This document shows, piece after piece, positions 56,607 to 64,000 of a DNA stretch of 64,000 nucleotides. The stretch lies in assembly GCA_020633195.1 (NCBI GenBank), contig JACKEC010000023.1:1-64000 (forward strand). Reading direction: 5' to 3'. This DNA comes from Sandaracinaceae bacterium (GTDB lineage Bacteria; Myxococcota_A; Polyangia; Polyangiales; Sandaracinaceae). The position numbers were made by a program, and so were the translations under genes. The notes below the pieces were generated by a model. It was not told where the DNA came from and did not search any database. It saw nothing but the letters and a program-made list of their open reading frames with translations. The number at the start of each line of letters is the position of its first letter. Position 1 is the stretch's first letter.

Positions 56607-58124
56607 TCAGCGACACGCCATCCGCTCGCCGGACATCGTCGTCCCGCTGCAGCGGTAGAAGTGCCACGCGCAGCCGGTCGAGCCGGGGAGGCAGGTGGCC
56701 GTGCAGGTCATGCCGAGCGGGCAGTAGCAGGCGTCGCCCGGTCGGGTGTAGGCGCCCTCGCAGACCAGCGAGTAGCCCGTGCACTCGCGCGCCGGGAGCG
56801 AGCGCGGCCGGCACTCGGCGGGCGTGCCGCAGGACACGTAGGTGCCGCTCGAGCCGCAGGCCGGCGCGGTCGAGCCCGTCCAGCCGGTCCCCGCGCACGA
56901 GTAGCGGCGCATGCCCAGCCCGACGAAGCCGCCCGTCGTGAGCGAGCACGTCCCGTCGCGGCCGGCGGACGTGGTGTGATCGCGCTGCGCGACCCCGTCA
57001 CAGTTGTAGTTGCCGTAGCGCACGTCGTCGCCCGTCCCCGAGGTCTGCGCGGTCGTGAAGTACATCGTCTGCCCGGGGAACGCGTCGATGTCCGAGTCGT
57101 CGCAGTCGGTCGTGCTCGCGCCGATGGGCCGGCGGTTGGTCCACCGACCCCCGCACCCCGTCGCGCTTCCGTCGGGCTCGGTGCACCCGGTGCGCGAGGA
57201 GTCCGTGGTCGCGGCGAAGCCGTCCATGTCGCAGTCGACGTACCACTCGGGCGCGCTCTCGTCGGCGGTGCCTTCGCAGTTGTTGTCCACGCCGTCGCAG
57301 AGCTCCTCGGCGCCCGTGTAGACGTCGTCGCGCGTGTCGTCGCAGTCGTCGCCGCAGGCGCCGAGGGACGTCGCGGCGTGGCCGTCGCCGTCCATGTCGA
57401 TGAGCGGGTTGGTGCACGCCGTCGTCAGCTCGTCGCACACGTCGTCGGTGCAGTCGTCGCCGTCGCTGCAGTCCGGCGCGGTGCCGGGGGTGCAGACGTG
57501 CGTGGACGTGTCGCACGTCTCGGTGCCGCTGCAGAACTGGCCGTCGTCGCAGTCCGCGTCGGCCTCGCAAGAGAACGTGCAGTCGGCCTCGCAGCCGTCC
57601 GCCGCGACGTCGTTGCCGTCGTCGCAGACCTCGCCGCCGTCGAGGACCCCGTTGCCGCAGCCGGCGCCGACGCACTGGTTGCCCGACGGCGTGGTCACGC
57701 AGACCCCGTCGGGGACCGCGGTCGTCGAGCAGGCCGTGCCGTCGTCCGCGGGGGTGCCCGGTTCGCACACGTGCGAGGTCGCGCCGCAGGTCTCGGATCC
57801 GTTGCAGGTCAGCCCGTCGTCGCACTCGGTGTCGGTGTCGCACGTGAAGGTGCAGTCGGGCTCGCAGCCGTCGAACGCGGTCGTGTTGCCGTCGTCGCAG
57901 GCCTCGCCCGAGTCCACGACGCCGTTGCCGCAGCCGCTGCCGGTCACGCAGGTCCCCGCGTCGCACGTCCCCGCGCCGCCGTTGCAGGGCGTGCCGTCGG
58001 CGACGCCCATGCACTCGGGGGTCGTCGACCCGTCCGCTCCCGCCCCGGAGTCCGGGTCTTCGGTCCCACCACCGCACGCGGTCAAGGCGCACGCCAAACA
58101 AGCCACTCGAAGCCAACGCGTCAT
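56607..58124 (-). CDS. Lipoprotein with DUF4215 and MopE-like metal-binding repeats
   Basis: 505 aa. Seen: lipobox CALTAC (Cys ~16), then two DUF4215-type units (CGNGVVDSGEACDDGN and CGNGVLDGGEVCDDGN) each followed by a CD-D-ECDDGLTCNG-type segment, then a MopE-type motif DMDGDGHAA, DDCDDTRDDV, ELCDGVDNNCEG, DES, and a Cys-rich C-terminal half. Known: the DxDGDG-CDD-CDGxDNxC unit is called a putative metal-binding motif from the copper-related MopE; calcium is also possible. ATG 58124 is preceded by GGGGAGAT. Shares the DUF4215 element with the large protein at 23877. First of a minus-strand block of envelope genes. Confidence 0.88.
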   Translation of the reverse strand: MTRWLRVACLACALTACGGGTEDPDSGAGADGSTTPECMGVADGTPCNGGAGTCDAGTCVTGSGCGNGVVDSGEACDDGNTTAFDGCEPDCTFTCDTDTECDDGLTCNGSETCGATSHVCEPGTPADDGTACSTTAVPDGVCVTTPSGNQCVGAGCGNGVLDGGEVCDDGNDVAADGCEADCTFSCEADADCDDGQFCSGTETCDTSTHVCTPGTAPDCSDGDDCTDDVCDELTTACTNPLIDMDGDGHAATSLGACGDDCDDTRDDVYTGAEELCDGVDNNCEGTADESAPEWYVDCDMDGFAATTDSSRTGCTEPDGSATGCGGRWTNRRPIGASTTDCDDSDIDAFPGQTMYFTTAQTSGTGDDVRYGNYNCDGVAQRDHTTSAGRDGTCSLTTGGFVGLGMRRYSCAGTGWTGSTAPACGSSGTYVSCGTPAECRPRSLPARECTGYSLVCEGAYTRPGDACYCPLGMTCTATCLPGSTGCAWHFYRCSGTTMSGERMACR

Positions 58125-58178
58125 TGGATCTCCCCGGCCCATTGTAGACGCCCCGGCGTGCCGGGCCACGTAACCGGG

Positions 58179-59564
58179 TCACTCCCAGCGGAGGTCCTCG
58201 AAGCGCACGGACGCAGCGTCGAGCGCGGGCCCCGACCGCGCGGGCAGGCCCGTGTCCACCGTCAGCTCGGTCCCGTTGACCGTCACCACCGCGCCCGACG
58301 CGCCGTGCTCGACGGTGAACGCGTACCGCCCGCCGACCGCGGCCGGCGCCGCGCCGACGTCGTTCCAGACCGCGCCCCCGTCGACGTCGAAGCGCTGGAG
58401 CCGCCCCGAGTCCCGGACGACGAGCGCCACGAAGCGGGTCGGGCTCTCGTAGCCGAGCACCACGCCGCCCGACCACCCGGGCGTGCTCGGCGCGGCGAAG
58501 CTCGTCTCGAAGCGCGTGACCGGAGCCTTCACCACGGCGACGGTGAAGACGTCGGCGAAGCCGTCGAGGGTCGACGGGTCCACGTGGATCCACTCGAGGA
58601 ACACGGGCGTCATCGGCTCCTGCGCGGCGCGCACGGCGGGGATCCAACCCGCGTCGAGGGCCGCGGGATCCCCGAGCTCGTCGCGGAACGCGTCGGGGAT
58701 CGCGGCGCCGTCGTCGACGCGCGCGCGGAAGCGTCGAAACGCCGCGCGGTTCGGCCCGTCCTCGAGGTAGCGGAAGATCGACCACGCGATGGCGCGCGAC
58801 GGCGTGAGCGCCTCGTCGACCACGTCCGCGAGCGTCGCCCCGGCCTCGAGCGTGCGCAGCGCGCCCGCGGGCGCGTCCTCGAAGGTGAGGAGCGGCACCA
58901 CGCCGAGCCGGATGCAGCGCCCGTCCCAGTCGTGCCGCGACTGCGCCTCGGCCACGCCCTCGACGTACCAGAAGGGCAGGGTGCCCGCCGCGCGCACCGC
59001 GTCGTGGAACTGGTGGGTCGCCTCGTGCAGCACGAGCATGCGCGTGAAGTAGCGGGTGGGTTGATCGAACAGGTACGCGGTCGCGTTCGAGGGCTCGTAG
59101 TATCCGCCCGCGTCGCCGACGGGTCCGAGCCCGTCCTCGGCGAGCCCCGCTTCGAACGCGGCCTGGTCCCGGAAGACGCGGACCCGGAGCGGCAAGGCCG
59201 GCGTGGGCTCCCCACCGAAGAAGTCGACTTGCGCGGTCCAGGCCGCCTCGAGCATGCGCGCGAAGAGCTCCGCCTGGGCCGCGTCGACCTGCGCCTCGAC
59301 CTCGTAGCGCGCCGTCCGCGCCGTCGTGAGCCCGCCCGCGGAAGAGACGTCGACCGGCCCGTCGAAGCAGTGCCCGACCGGCGGCGTCCCCCCATCGGGC
59401 GCCGCCCCGTCGATCATCGCCGCGTCGAGCACGGCGCCGTCCCGCGCCCCCGCGTCGAGCGACTCGCTCGCGTCGACCCGCTCCCCCGCGTCGTTCCCCA
59501 CGGGATCGCCGTCGCACCCGACGAGCGCCCAGCACAGCATCCACACCCGAGCCCGCCGCGACAT
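58179..59564 (-). CDS. Lipoprotein zinc metallopeptidase-like (HEATH)
   Basis: 461 aa. Seen: lipobox WALVGC (Cys ~17), Asp/Ala-rich linker, then a gluzincin-like core with VLHEATHQFHDAV (HEATH at about 178-182) and FWYVEGVAEAQSR about 20 residues later, where the Glu of EG-AE is a fitting third ligand (HExxH-x~20-E). C-terminal beta domain (about 350-461). Known: similar peptidase_MA/DUF1570-like proteins are surface proteases, though many are untested. The catalytic pattern is complete, so activity is plausible. ATG 59564 follows a TACGCT box. Confidence 0.83.
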   Translation of the reverse strand: MSRRARVWMLCWALVGCDGDPVGNDAGERVDASESLDAGARDGAVLDAAMIDGAAPDGGTPPVGHCFDGPVDVSSAGGLTTARTARYEVEAQVDAAQAELFARMLEAAWTAQVDFFGGEPTPALPLRVRVFRDQAAFEAGLAEDGLGPVGDAGGYYEPSNATAYLFDQPTRYFTRMLVLHEATHQFHDAVRAAGTLPFWYVEGVAEAQSRHDWDGRCIRLGVVPLLTFEDAPAGALRTLEAGATLADVVDEALTPSRAIAWSIFRYLEDGPNRAAFRRFRARVDDGAAIPDAFRDELGDPAALDAGWIPAVRAAQEPMTPVFLEWIHVDPSTLDGFADVFTVAVVKAPVTRFETSFAAPSTPGWSGGVVLGYESPTRFVALVVRDSGRLQRFDVDGGAVWNDVGAAPAAVGGRYAFTVEHGASGAVVTVNGTELTVDTGLPARSGPALDAASVRFEDLRWE

Positions 59565-59570
59565 CACCCC

Positions 59571-59576
59571 AGCGTA
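59571..59576 (-). promoter_or_regulatory. -10-like TACGCT, 6 nt before ATG 59564
   Basis: TANNNT hexamer overlapping the short gap between two genes on the minus strand; no Shine-Dalgarno. Confidence 0.35.
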
Positions 59577-59581
59577 CCGCC

Positions 59582-60325
59582 TCAGGGGTCCCCCAGCTCG
59601 GCGCGCCACTCGACGCGGATCGTGAAGAGCTGCCCCGTCGGCGCCGTGGGGGTCGCGACGACGAAGCGGAGCGCGTGGTCCGCCAGCGGGACGAGCGCGC
59701 CCGCCTCGACGACCGCGGCCCAGCCGAGGTCGGTGGCGACGAGGCCCCGCGCGACGAGGAAGGGCCGCGCGATCCAGCCCGGGCGCCCGAGCTCGAGGCC
59801 GAGCCCCGCGGCTCCGACGCCCGCGTACGCGAACGCGCCGGACCAGGCGAAGCCGGCGCGCACCGAGAGGCGCACGCTCACGCCGTCCCCGACCCAGCCG
59901 ACCTCGCCCGAGAGCTGCGCGAACGCGCGCTCGCCGTTGCTGCTCGCGACCGCGGCGTCGAGGGCCTGGAGGCCGACGCCGCCCTCGAGGCGAAGGCCCA
60001 GGCGCCACGCGTCGGCGACGCCGCCGGTGCCGACCCACGCGCGCAGCGGCGCCGCGCCGAACCGCGCGCGGCTCGCGCCGCCCGAGAGCGAGGCCCAGCT
60101 CGCGCGCGCGCCCCAGGCGGCGCCGAGCTCGAACGCCGGGTGCGGAGACCAGCGCCCGCCGACCGCGGCGCCGAGCTGGCCGCCCTCGGTCGGGTCCGCC
60201 GCTTCGTAGCTTCCGTCGAGCGCCGCCTCGACGTCGGTGTTGGGCTCGACCGGCCGCACCTCGCCGCCCTGCGCGGCGGCGAGCGCGGGCGCGAGCCAGA
60301 GCGCCGCGGCGACGATCACTCGCAT
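59582..60325 (-). CDS. Exported beta-barrel-like protein
   Basis: 247 aa. Seen: signal peptide VAAALWLAPALAAAQ; thereafter alternating short amphipathic segments rich in Gly, Ala and aromatics (FELGAAWGARAS, WRLGLRLEGGVG, VRLSVRAGFAWSG, FLVARGLVATDLG) ending in a strand IRVEWRAEL, like an 8- to 10-strand outer-membrane barrel. Function unknown. ATG 60325 overlaps the glycoside hydrolase stop by 10 bp, so the two are coupled. Confidence 0.72.
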   Translation of the reverse strand: MRVIVAAALWLAPALAAAQGGEVRPVEPNTDVEAALDGSYEAADPTEGGQLGAAVGGRWSPHPAFELGAAWGARASWASLSGGASRARFGAAPLRAWVGTGGVADAWRLGLRLEGGVGLQALDAAVASSNGERAFAQLSGEVGWVGDGVSVRLSVRAGFAWSGAFAYAGVGAAGLGLELGRPGWIARPFLVARGLVATDLGWAAVVEAGALVPLADHALRFVVATPTAPTGQLFTIRVEWRAELGDP

Positions 60326-61467
60326 CGCAGCACCCGATCGGTCGCGGGCTCGGCCTCGGGCCGGATCAGGTAGCCGTCGTAGTCCGGTCGATCGCGCTCC
60401 GCGATCATCCACGGCGCGAAGCCCACGTCGAGCTCGCGCGCCGCGCGGGCCCACGCGCCGAGCACGATCGCGCGCTCCGCGTCGCGGCTCGGGCCGTCCG
60501 CGCGCCAGCCGGCCTCCTCGAGCAGCAGCGCGCGTCGGTGCGCGCGCGCCACGGCGGCCGCGCGCTCGAGCGCGTCGAGCCCCTGGGCGACGGCGCCGGT
60601 GACCCGATCCCGCCCGGCGCCGGGCTCGAGAGTGAGCGCGCCGGCGAGGTCCGGATAGAGGTGCAGGGTGAGCACGTCGATCGAGTCGAGCGCGGCGATG
60701 CGCGCCAGATCCTCGCCGTGCTCGCCGGCGTAGCCCTGGCCGCCCCACGCGATCGGCTGCGTCGCGCCGGCGTCGCGGATCGCGGTCGCCACGGTGTCGG
60801 CCCATCGCGCCAGCGTGCCCTCGTCGCAGCGCTCGGCGTCGTCGCAGCGGGCCTCGTTGACGAGCTCCCAGGCGAAGACGGTCGGGTCGCGCGCGTACTC
60901 GACGCCGGTGACGGTGTTGCGCCGGCCGACCAGCGTCGCGACGAACGCGCGCTGGTCCTCGATCACGCGCGGGTCCGTGTAGAACGCCTCGACCGGGAGG
61001 GCCTCGCCCGGCGCGACGGCGCGCAGCACCGCGGGCGCGCCGCCGTAGTCGCCCCAGTGGTTCGCCGTGATCAGGAGCAGCTGCACGCCTCGCTCCGCGG
61101 CCATCGCCATCACCCGGTCGAGCGCCACCAGGCCCTCTTCGCGGATCGTCCCGTCGGCGTCACGGAGGCGCGCGGGGTTCTCGCCGCCGCTCATGTACGC
61201 GCCCGTCCGCACGACCGGCCGGCCGAGGTCGCGCGCGAGATCGAGGATCTCCGCGACCGCGTCCCAGCGCTCCCATCCGGCGTGATCGAGGAGCGGGTAG
61301 CTGTTCACGGCGCGCGGTACGAACGGGCCCGCGTCGGAGAGGAACCGGCCCTGCGCGTCGACGCCGATCGACGGCGGCGGGCGCGCCGGCTCACACGCGG
61401 GGCCCGGCTCCGCGCAGGCGACGAGCGAGACCGCGAGCGCCGCGACGAGGCCTCGCCGTCCCGTCAA
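60316..61467 (-). CDS. Lipoprotein glycoside hydrolase, GH5-like
   Basis: 383 aa. Seen: lipobox VSLVAC (Cys ~18); a (beta/alpha)8-type sequence with RTGAYMSGG, LLLITANHWGDYGG, the acid/base segment VFAWELVNEARC (Glu about 199), LHLYPD, and the nucleophile-like ALLLEEAGW (Glu about 316): the NE plus late E pattern of clan A endoglycanases, nearest GH5 mannanase-like. Substrate not decidable. No ATG or GTG fits; TTG 61467 overlaps the upstream stop as TTGA, which supports it. Coupled upstream to the MYXO-CTERM gene and downstream to the barrel-like gene. Confidence 0.82.
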   Translation of the reverse strand: MTGRRGLVAALAVSLVACAEPGPACEPARPPPSIGVDAQGRFLSDAGPFVPRAVNSYPLLDHAGWERWDAVAEILDLARDLGRPVVRTGAYMSGGENPARLRDADGTIREEGLVALDRVMAMAAERGVQLLLITANHWGDYGGAPAVLRAVAPGEALPVEAFYTDPRVIEDQRAFVATLVGRRNTVTGVEYARDPTVFAWELVNEARCDDAERCDEGTLARWADTVATAIRDAGATQPIAWGGQGYAGEHGEDLARIAALDSIDVLTLHLYPDLAGALTLEPGAGRDRVTGAVAQGLDALERAAAVARAHRRALLLEEAGWRADGPSRDAERAIVLGAWARAARELDVGFAPWMIAERDRPDYDGYLIRPEAEPATDRVLRCE

Positions 61468-62174
61468 CGACGCCTCGAGCGACGGATCGCGCCGAAGAGG
61501 CCGAGGAGCACGAGCGCCTCCAGCCGCCGCGGCAACGCATGGCGTCCGACACCGCACGCGCAGCCGCCCGCGTCGGTCGGAGCGCCCGGGCTGGAGCTCG
61601 GAGCGGGAGTCGGGCTCGGAGGCGCGACCGGCTCGGCGACGGGGGGAGGATCGGCGACGGGCGGCTCCGGCGCCTCGGGCAGCGGCTCGGGCGCCTCGAC
61701 ATCCGGGTTCGGGCTCGACGCGGGAGCCGTCGTCCCGAGCGGCTCGCCCACGCTCGCCGGGACGCAGACCGGGACGCGACGGCACCCGGCCTCGATGTCG
61801 GCCGTGTCGCCGATCGCGCCGAGGCCCGGAGGGATCACGTAGATGCCGGGCTCCGGGGTGTCGCACGGACCGACGACGAAGGAGACGTGCTCCTGCGGGC
61901 CGGGCGGCGCGCCGTGGCCCCCGCCGGTCGAGTAGACGCGCTGCTCGATCTGGAGCGGCGCCTCGCGGCACCGGAGCGGGCCCGGACAGCCCCGGTCGGA
62001 CGAGCACACCCGCGGCGCGCAGTACGCGAAGCTGCCGTGGATCATGCCCATGCCCGTGACCGCCGAGGCGCTGCCGCGTGGGCACCCTTCGATCGGCGCG
62101 GGGGTGTGCACCGCGTCGGCCGCGGCGAGGCTCGGCACGAGCGAGAGGCAGGCACACAGCAGGGCTTTGCGCAT
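61464..62174 (-). CDS. Secreted Cys-rich protein with MYXO-CTERM-type tail
   Basis: 236 aa. Seen: signal peptide LLCACLSLVPSLAAA; a domain with Cys pairs (EGCPRG, YCAPRVCSSDRGCPGPLRC, VGPCDTP, AGCRRVPVC); a Pro/Glu/Ala-rich spacer; then GGCACG, hydrophobic stretch, RRSRRR. Similar layout to the 51801 protein (CSSDRGC versus CTGDADC), suggesting related surface modules. ATG 62174 follows TATCCT by 5 nt. Its stop overlaps the TTG of the glycoside hydrolase. Confidence 0.82.
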   Translation of the reverse strand: MRKALLCACLSLVPSLAAADAVHTPAPIEGCPRGSASAVTGMGMIHGSFAYCAPRVCSSDRGCPGPLRCREAPLQIEQRVYSTGGGHGAPPGPQEHVSFVVGPCDTPEPGIYVIPPGLGAIGDTADIEAGCRRVPVCVPASVGEPLGTTAPASSPNPDVEAPEPLPEAPEPPVADPPPVAEPVAPPSPTPAPSSSPGAPTDAGGCACGVGRHALPRRLEALVLLGLFGAIRRSRRR

Positions 62175-62179
62175 GGGGC

Positions 62180-62185
62180 AGGATA
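62180..62185 (-). promoter_or_regulatory. -10-like TATCCT, 5 nt before ATG 62174
   Basis: TANNNT hexamer so close to the ATG that transcription would begin at or near the start codon; heads the three-gene minus-strand run. Confidence 0.4.
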
Positions 62186-62313
62186 CGCCGGAGCTGGCCC
62201 TCGGCGACGCGGCCTGGGCGTCGGTCCCGGTTTGGCACCTGGACGGGTGGGCGCGCCGCCCCCATGAAGGGACTCCAGGACCCCGTGACCTCCCCGTCCC
62301 ACGGAGCCGCCTC

Positions 62314-63594
62314 ATGACCGCCGCGGCCGAACCGCTCGACGACGCGCCCGCGATCGAGGTGCGCCTCTCGACCGCCGAGCTGGTCGCGATGGTCGCGGCG
62401 CTCATGAGCATGAACGCCCTCGCGATCGACGTGATGCTCCCAGCGATGGGCGCCGTCGCGTCCGACCTCGGCGTGGTCGCCGGCAACGACCAGCAGCTGA
62501 TCGTGGTGGCCTACGTCCTGGGCTTCGGGTTCCCGCAGCTCGTGTTCGGGCCGCTCGCGGATCGCTTCGGCCGCCGCCCCGTGCTCGTCGTCGCGCTCGT
62601 CGGGTACACCGTCGCGGGCTTCGTGTGCATGGCCGCCCCGACCTTCTCGGTCCTCCTGGCCACGCGCTTCCTGCACGGCGTCTTCGCGGCCGGCTGTCGC
62701 GTGGTCGCGGTCACCCTGGTGCGCGATCTGTTCCGCGGCCGAGGCATGGCGAAGGTGATGTCGCTCGTCATGACCGTGTTCATGATCGTGCCCGTCGTGG
62801 CGCCCGCCATCGGGCAAGGGATCTTGCTGGTCGCGCCCTGGCAGTGGTGCTTCGGCGTCCTCGGGTTCGCGGGCGTGGCGATGATGGCGTGGGCGGGGCT
62901 GCGGCTCCCCGAGACGCTGCCCGTCGAGCGCCGCCGCTCACTCGGGATCCGTCAGGCGGCGGGCTCGTACCTGCAGGTCATCAAGAGCCGGCCCACGCTC
63001 GGCTACATGCTCGCGGGCGGCGTCATCTTCGGCGCGCTGTTCGCGTTCCTCTCCGCGTCCGAGCAGATCTTTCGAGAGATCTTCCACGAGGGAGACTCGT
63101 TCGCGCTCTGGTTCGCGGGCGTCGCGACCGTGCTCGCGGCCACCAACTTCGCCAACTCGCGGCTCGTGATGCGGTTCGGGATGCGCCGCCTCAGCCACGT
63201 CGCGCTCGTCGGCTTCACCGTCGTGGCCGCGGCCCTGTTCGGGCTCACGCTGATCTACGGGGACCACCTCGCGCTCTTCTATCCGTTGTTCGCGATCTGC
63301 TTCGCGCTGTTCGGCCTCCTCGGCGCGAACTTCAACGCGCTCGCGATGGAGCCCCTCGGCCGTATCGCGGGCACCGGCTCGGCGGCGTACGGCTTCGCCA
63401 CGACGACGCTGTCCGCGGCGGTCGGTGGGGTGATCGGCCGCGCCTACGACGGCACCACGCGTCCGCTGCTCTTCGGCTTCGTGGCCCTCGGCGTGACGTG
63501 CCTCGTGATCGTGGCGATCACCGAGCGAGGCCGCTTGTTCGACAGGGCGAGCCCCGCGTCACCGGCTCTGGGGACGAAGCCCGAGGGCCCGTAG
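62314..63594 (+). CDS. Bcr/CflA-type MFS drug:H+ antiporter
   Basis: 426 aa with about 12 membrane helices. Seen: opening helix with MSMNALAIDVMLPAM, a motif-A loop FGPLADRFGRRPVL, the TRFLHGVFAAGCR segment typical of the Bcr/CflA group, LVAPWQWCFGV, and a C-terminal NFNALAMEPLGRIAGTGSA. Known: these pumps export drugs or small molecules by proton antiport; substrate cannot be predicted. ATG 62314 is chosen (preceded by ACGGAG), as the region upstream to 62044 is a non-membrane frame extension antisense to the MYXO-CTERM gene. Convergent with and overlapping the last gene by 36 bp. Confidence 0.92.
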   Translation: MTAAAEPLDDAPAIEVRLSTAELVAMVAALMSMNALAIDVMLPAMGAVASDLGVVAGNDQQLIVVAYVLGFGFPQLVFGPLADRFGRRPVLVVALVGYTVAGFVCMAAPTFSVLLATRFLHGVFAAGCRVVAVTLVRDLFRGRGMAKVMSLVMTVFMIVPVVAPAIGQGILLVAPWQWCFGVLGFAGVAMMAWAGLRLPETLPVERRRSLGIRQAAGSYLQVIKSRPTLGYMLAGGVIFGALFAFLSASEQIFREIFHEGDSFALWFAGVATVLAATNFANSRLVMRFGMRRLSHVALVGFTVVAAALFGLTLIYGDHLALFYPLFAICFALFGLLGANFNALAMEPLGRIAGTGSAAYGFATTTLSAAVGGVIGRAYDGTTRPLLFGFVALGVTCLVIVAITERGRLFDRASPASPALGTKPEGP

Positions 63595-63960
63595 CTCCGC
63601 GCGCCGCGCGTCGGTCGCCTCACCGCTCTGACCGCAGCGGGCCACGGAGTACGCGCCGCCCTCGCTCGACAGCAGGAGCAGGTAGCGGTGGCCGACGCTG
63701 CTGGCGTCGGCCCACTCCCACTGGCCGCGGCCGCGCTGCGCGCCGAGCGAGAACGTCGCCGGCGCCTGGTCGCCGCCCTTCCAGACGGTCACCGTCCGAA
63801 AGGTCCCCGGGTCGCCCGCGCGCTCGAGCACGGCCTCCACGACGAAGGTCGCCCGGCGGACCTCCTGCGGCATCGAGACGGGCGCGCACCGCGCCTGGGC
63901 GGTGGACGTGAGGCAGGCGATCGCGGCGAAGGCGAGGCCCAGGGCGGCTCGGCGCGGCAT
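63559..63960 (-). CDS. Small exported protein
   Basis: 133 aa; unknown. Seen: signal peptide LAFAAIACLTSTAQA, then a domain with RCAPVSMPQEVRRATFVVEA, TVTVWKG and RYLLLLSSEGG, and a second Cys near the C terminus (ARCGQSGEA): the layout of short TIMP/NTR-like secreted domains but without a firm match. 3' end overlaps the MFS gene by 36 bp tail-to-tail. ATG 63960 follows TATCGT by 7 nt. Confidence 0.75.
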   Translation of the reverse strand: MPRRAALGLAFAAIACLTSTAQARCAPVSMPQEVRRATFVVEAVLERAGDPGTFRTVTVWKGGDQAPATFSLGAQRGRGQWEWADASSVGHRYLLLLSSEGGAYSVARCGQSGEATDARRAELRALGLRPQSR

Positions 63961-63967
63961 GGCGGTC

Positions 63968-63973
63968 ACGATA
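63968..63973 (-). promoter_or_regulatory. -10-like TATCGT, 7 nt before ATG 63960
   Basis: TANNNT hexamer close to the window edge, fitting the series at 5625, 14717 and others. Confidence 0.35.
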
Positions 63974-64000
63974 GCAGCGACCCGAGGCGCGGGACGAACC

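Noticed and set aside
62220..62250. Sigma-54 promoter (TGGCAC near 62232)
   Set aside because: The -12 GC element at the required spacing is missing.

Overview
The window is very GC-rich DNA (roughly 70% or more) with almost no free space between genes. No gene-free stretch exceeds 300 bases once the retron RNA is counted. It looks chromosomal and myxobacterial (Myxococcota, probably the Polyangiales/Sandaracinus side). The signs are four proteins ending in a Cys-Gly-rich, hydrophobic, Arg-rich MYXO-CTERM-type tail, many Asp/Gly-rich lipoproteins, DUF4215 and MopE-type cysteine repeats, several eukaryote-like Ser/Thr kinases, and a myxobacterial-type retron. I see no rRNA, tRNA, CRISPR array or insertion sequence.

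Layout. 1-5532 (minus strand) is a complete retron locus: HEAT/ARM-repeat protein, winged-helix/SWIM-finger protein, msr-msd RNA with a 27/30 a1/a2 inverted repeat and a long hairpin, then the reverse transcriptase. 5638-6105 is a lone GFA-fold gene. 6121-13801 is a compact fatty-acyl cluster: FAAL ligase, SDR, acyl carrier protein, acyl-CoA dehydrogenase and B12-type radical SAM enzyme, overlapping on the minus strand, with a divergent GMC oxidoreductase. 13823-33903 is a mixed region of envelope proteins, a Ser/Thr kinase, a NUDIX enzyme, a DUF4132 protein, an 18-unit DUF4215 surface protein, an MBL hydrolase coupled to asparagine synthetase, and a HEVQH membrane protein.

34175-46182 is a signalling island. 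A membrane histidine kinase and a stand-alone receiver face a divergent five-gene run: REC-GAF-degenerate AAA-kinase fusion, double cyclic-nucleotide-binding protein with a pseudo-receiver, cyclic-nucleotide-binding/class V aminotransferase fusion, class II glutamine amidotransferase, and a second REC-GAF-degenerate AAA-kinase fusion. The joint layout suggests that two-component input, cyclic nucleotides and Ser/Thr phosphorylation converge on a PLP enzyme; this is inference.

46190-63960 is mostly envelope biology: DUF423 membrane protein, Sel1 and RCC1-like proteins, a SecY-like/SecD-like hybrid, a PLD-CBM20 lipoprotein with a coupled small protein, a kinase-like/class III aminotransferase pair, a minus-strand run of secreted proteins (MopE-like, HEATH metallopeptidase, barrel-like, GH5-like, MYXO-CTERM), and a Bcr/CflA-type exporter.

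Two genome-scale features recur. A ~108 bp multi-hairpin repeat occurs twice (23649, 34055), each copy supplying the stop codon of the gene before it. At least ten genes carry a TANNNT hexamer 5-10 nt before the start codon, usually without an obvious Shine-Dalgarno, which suggests leaderless transcripts.
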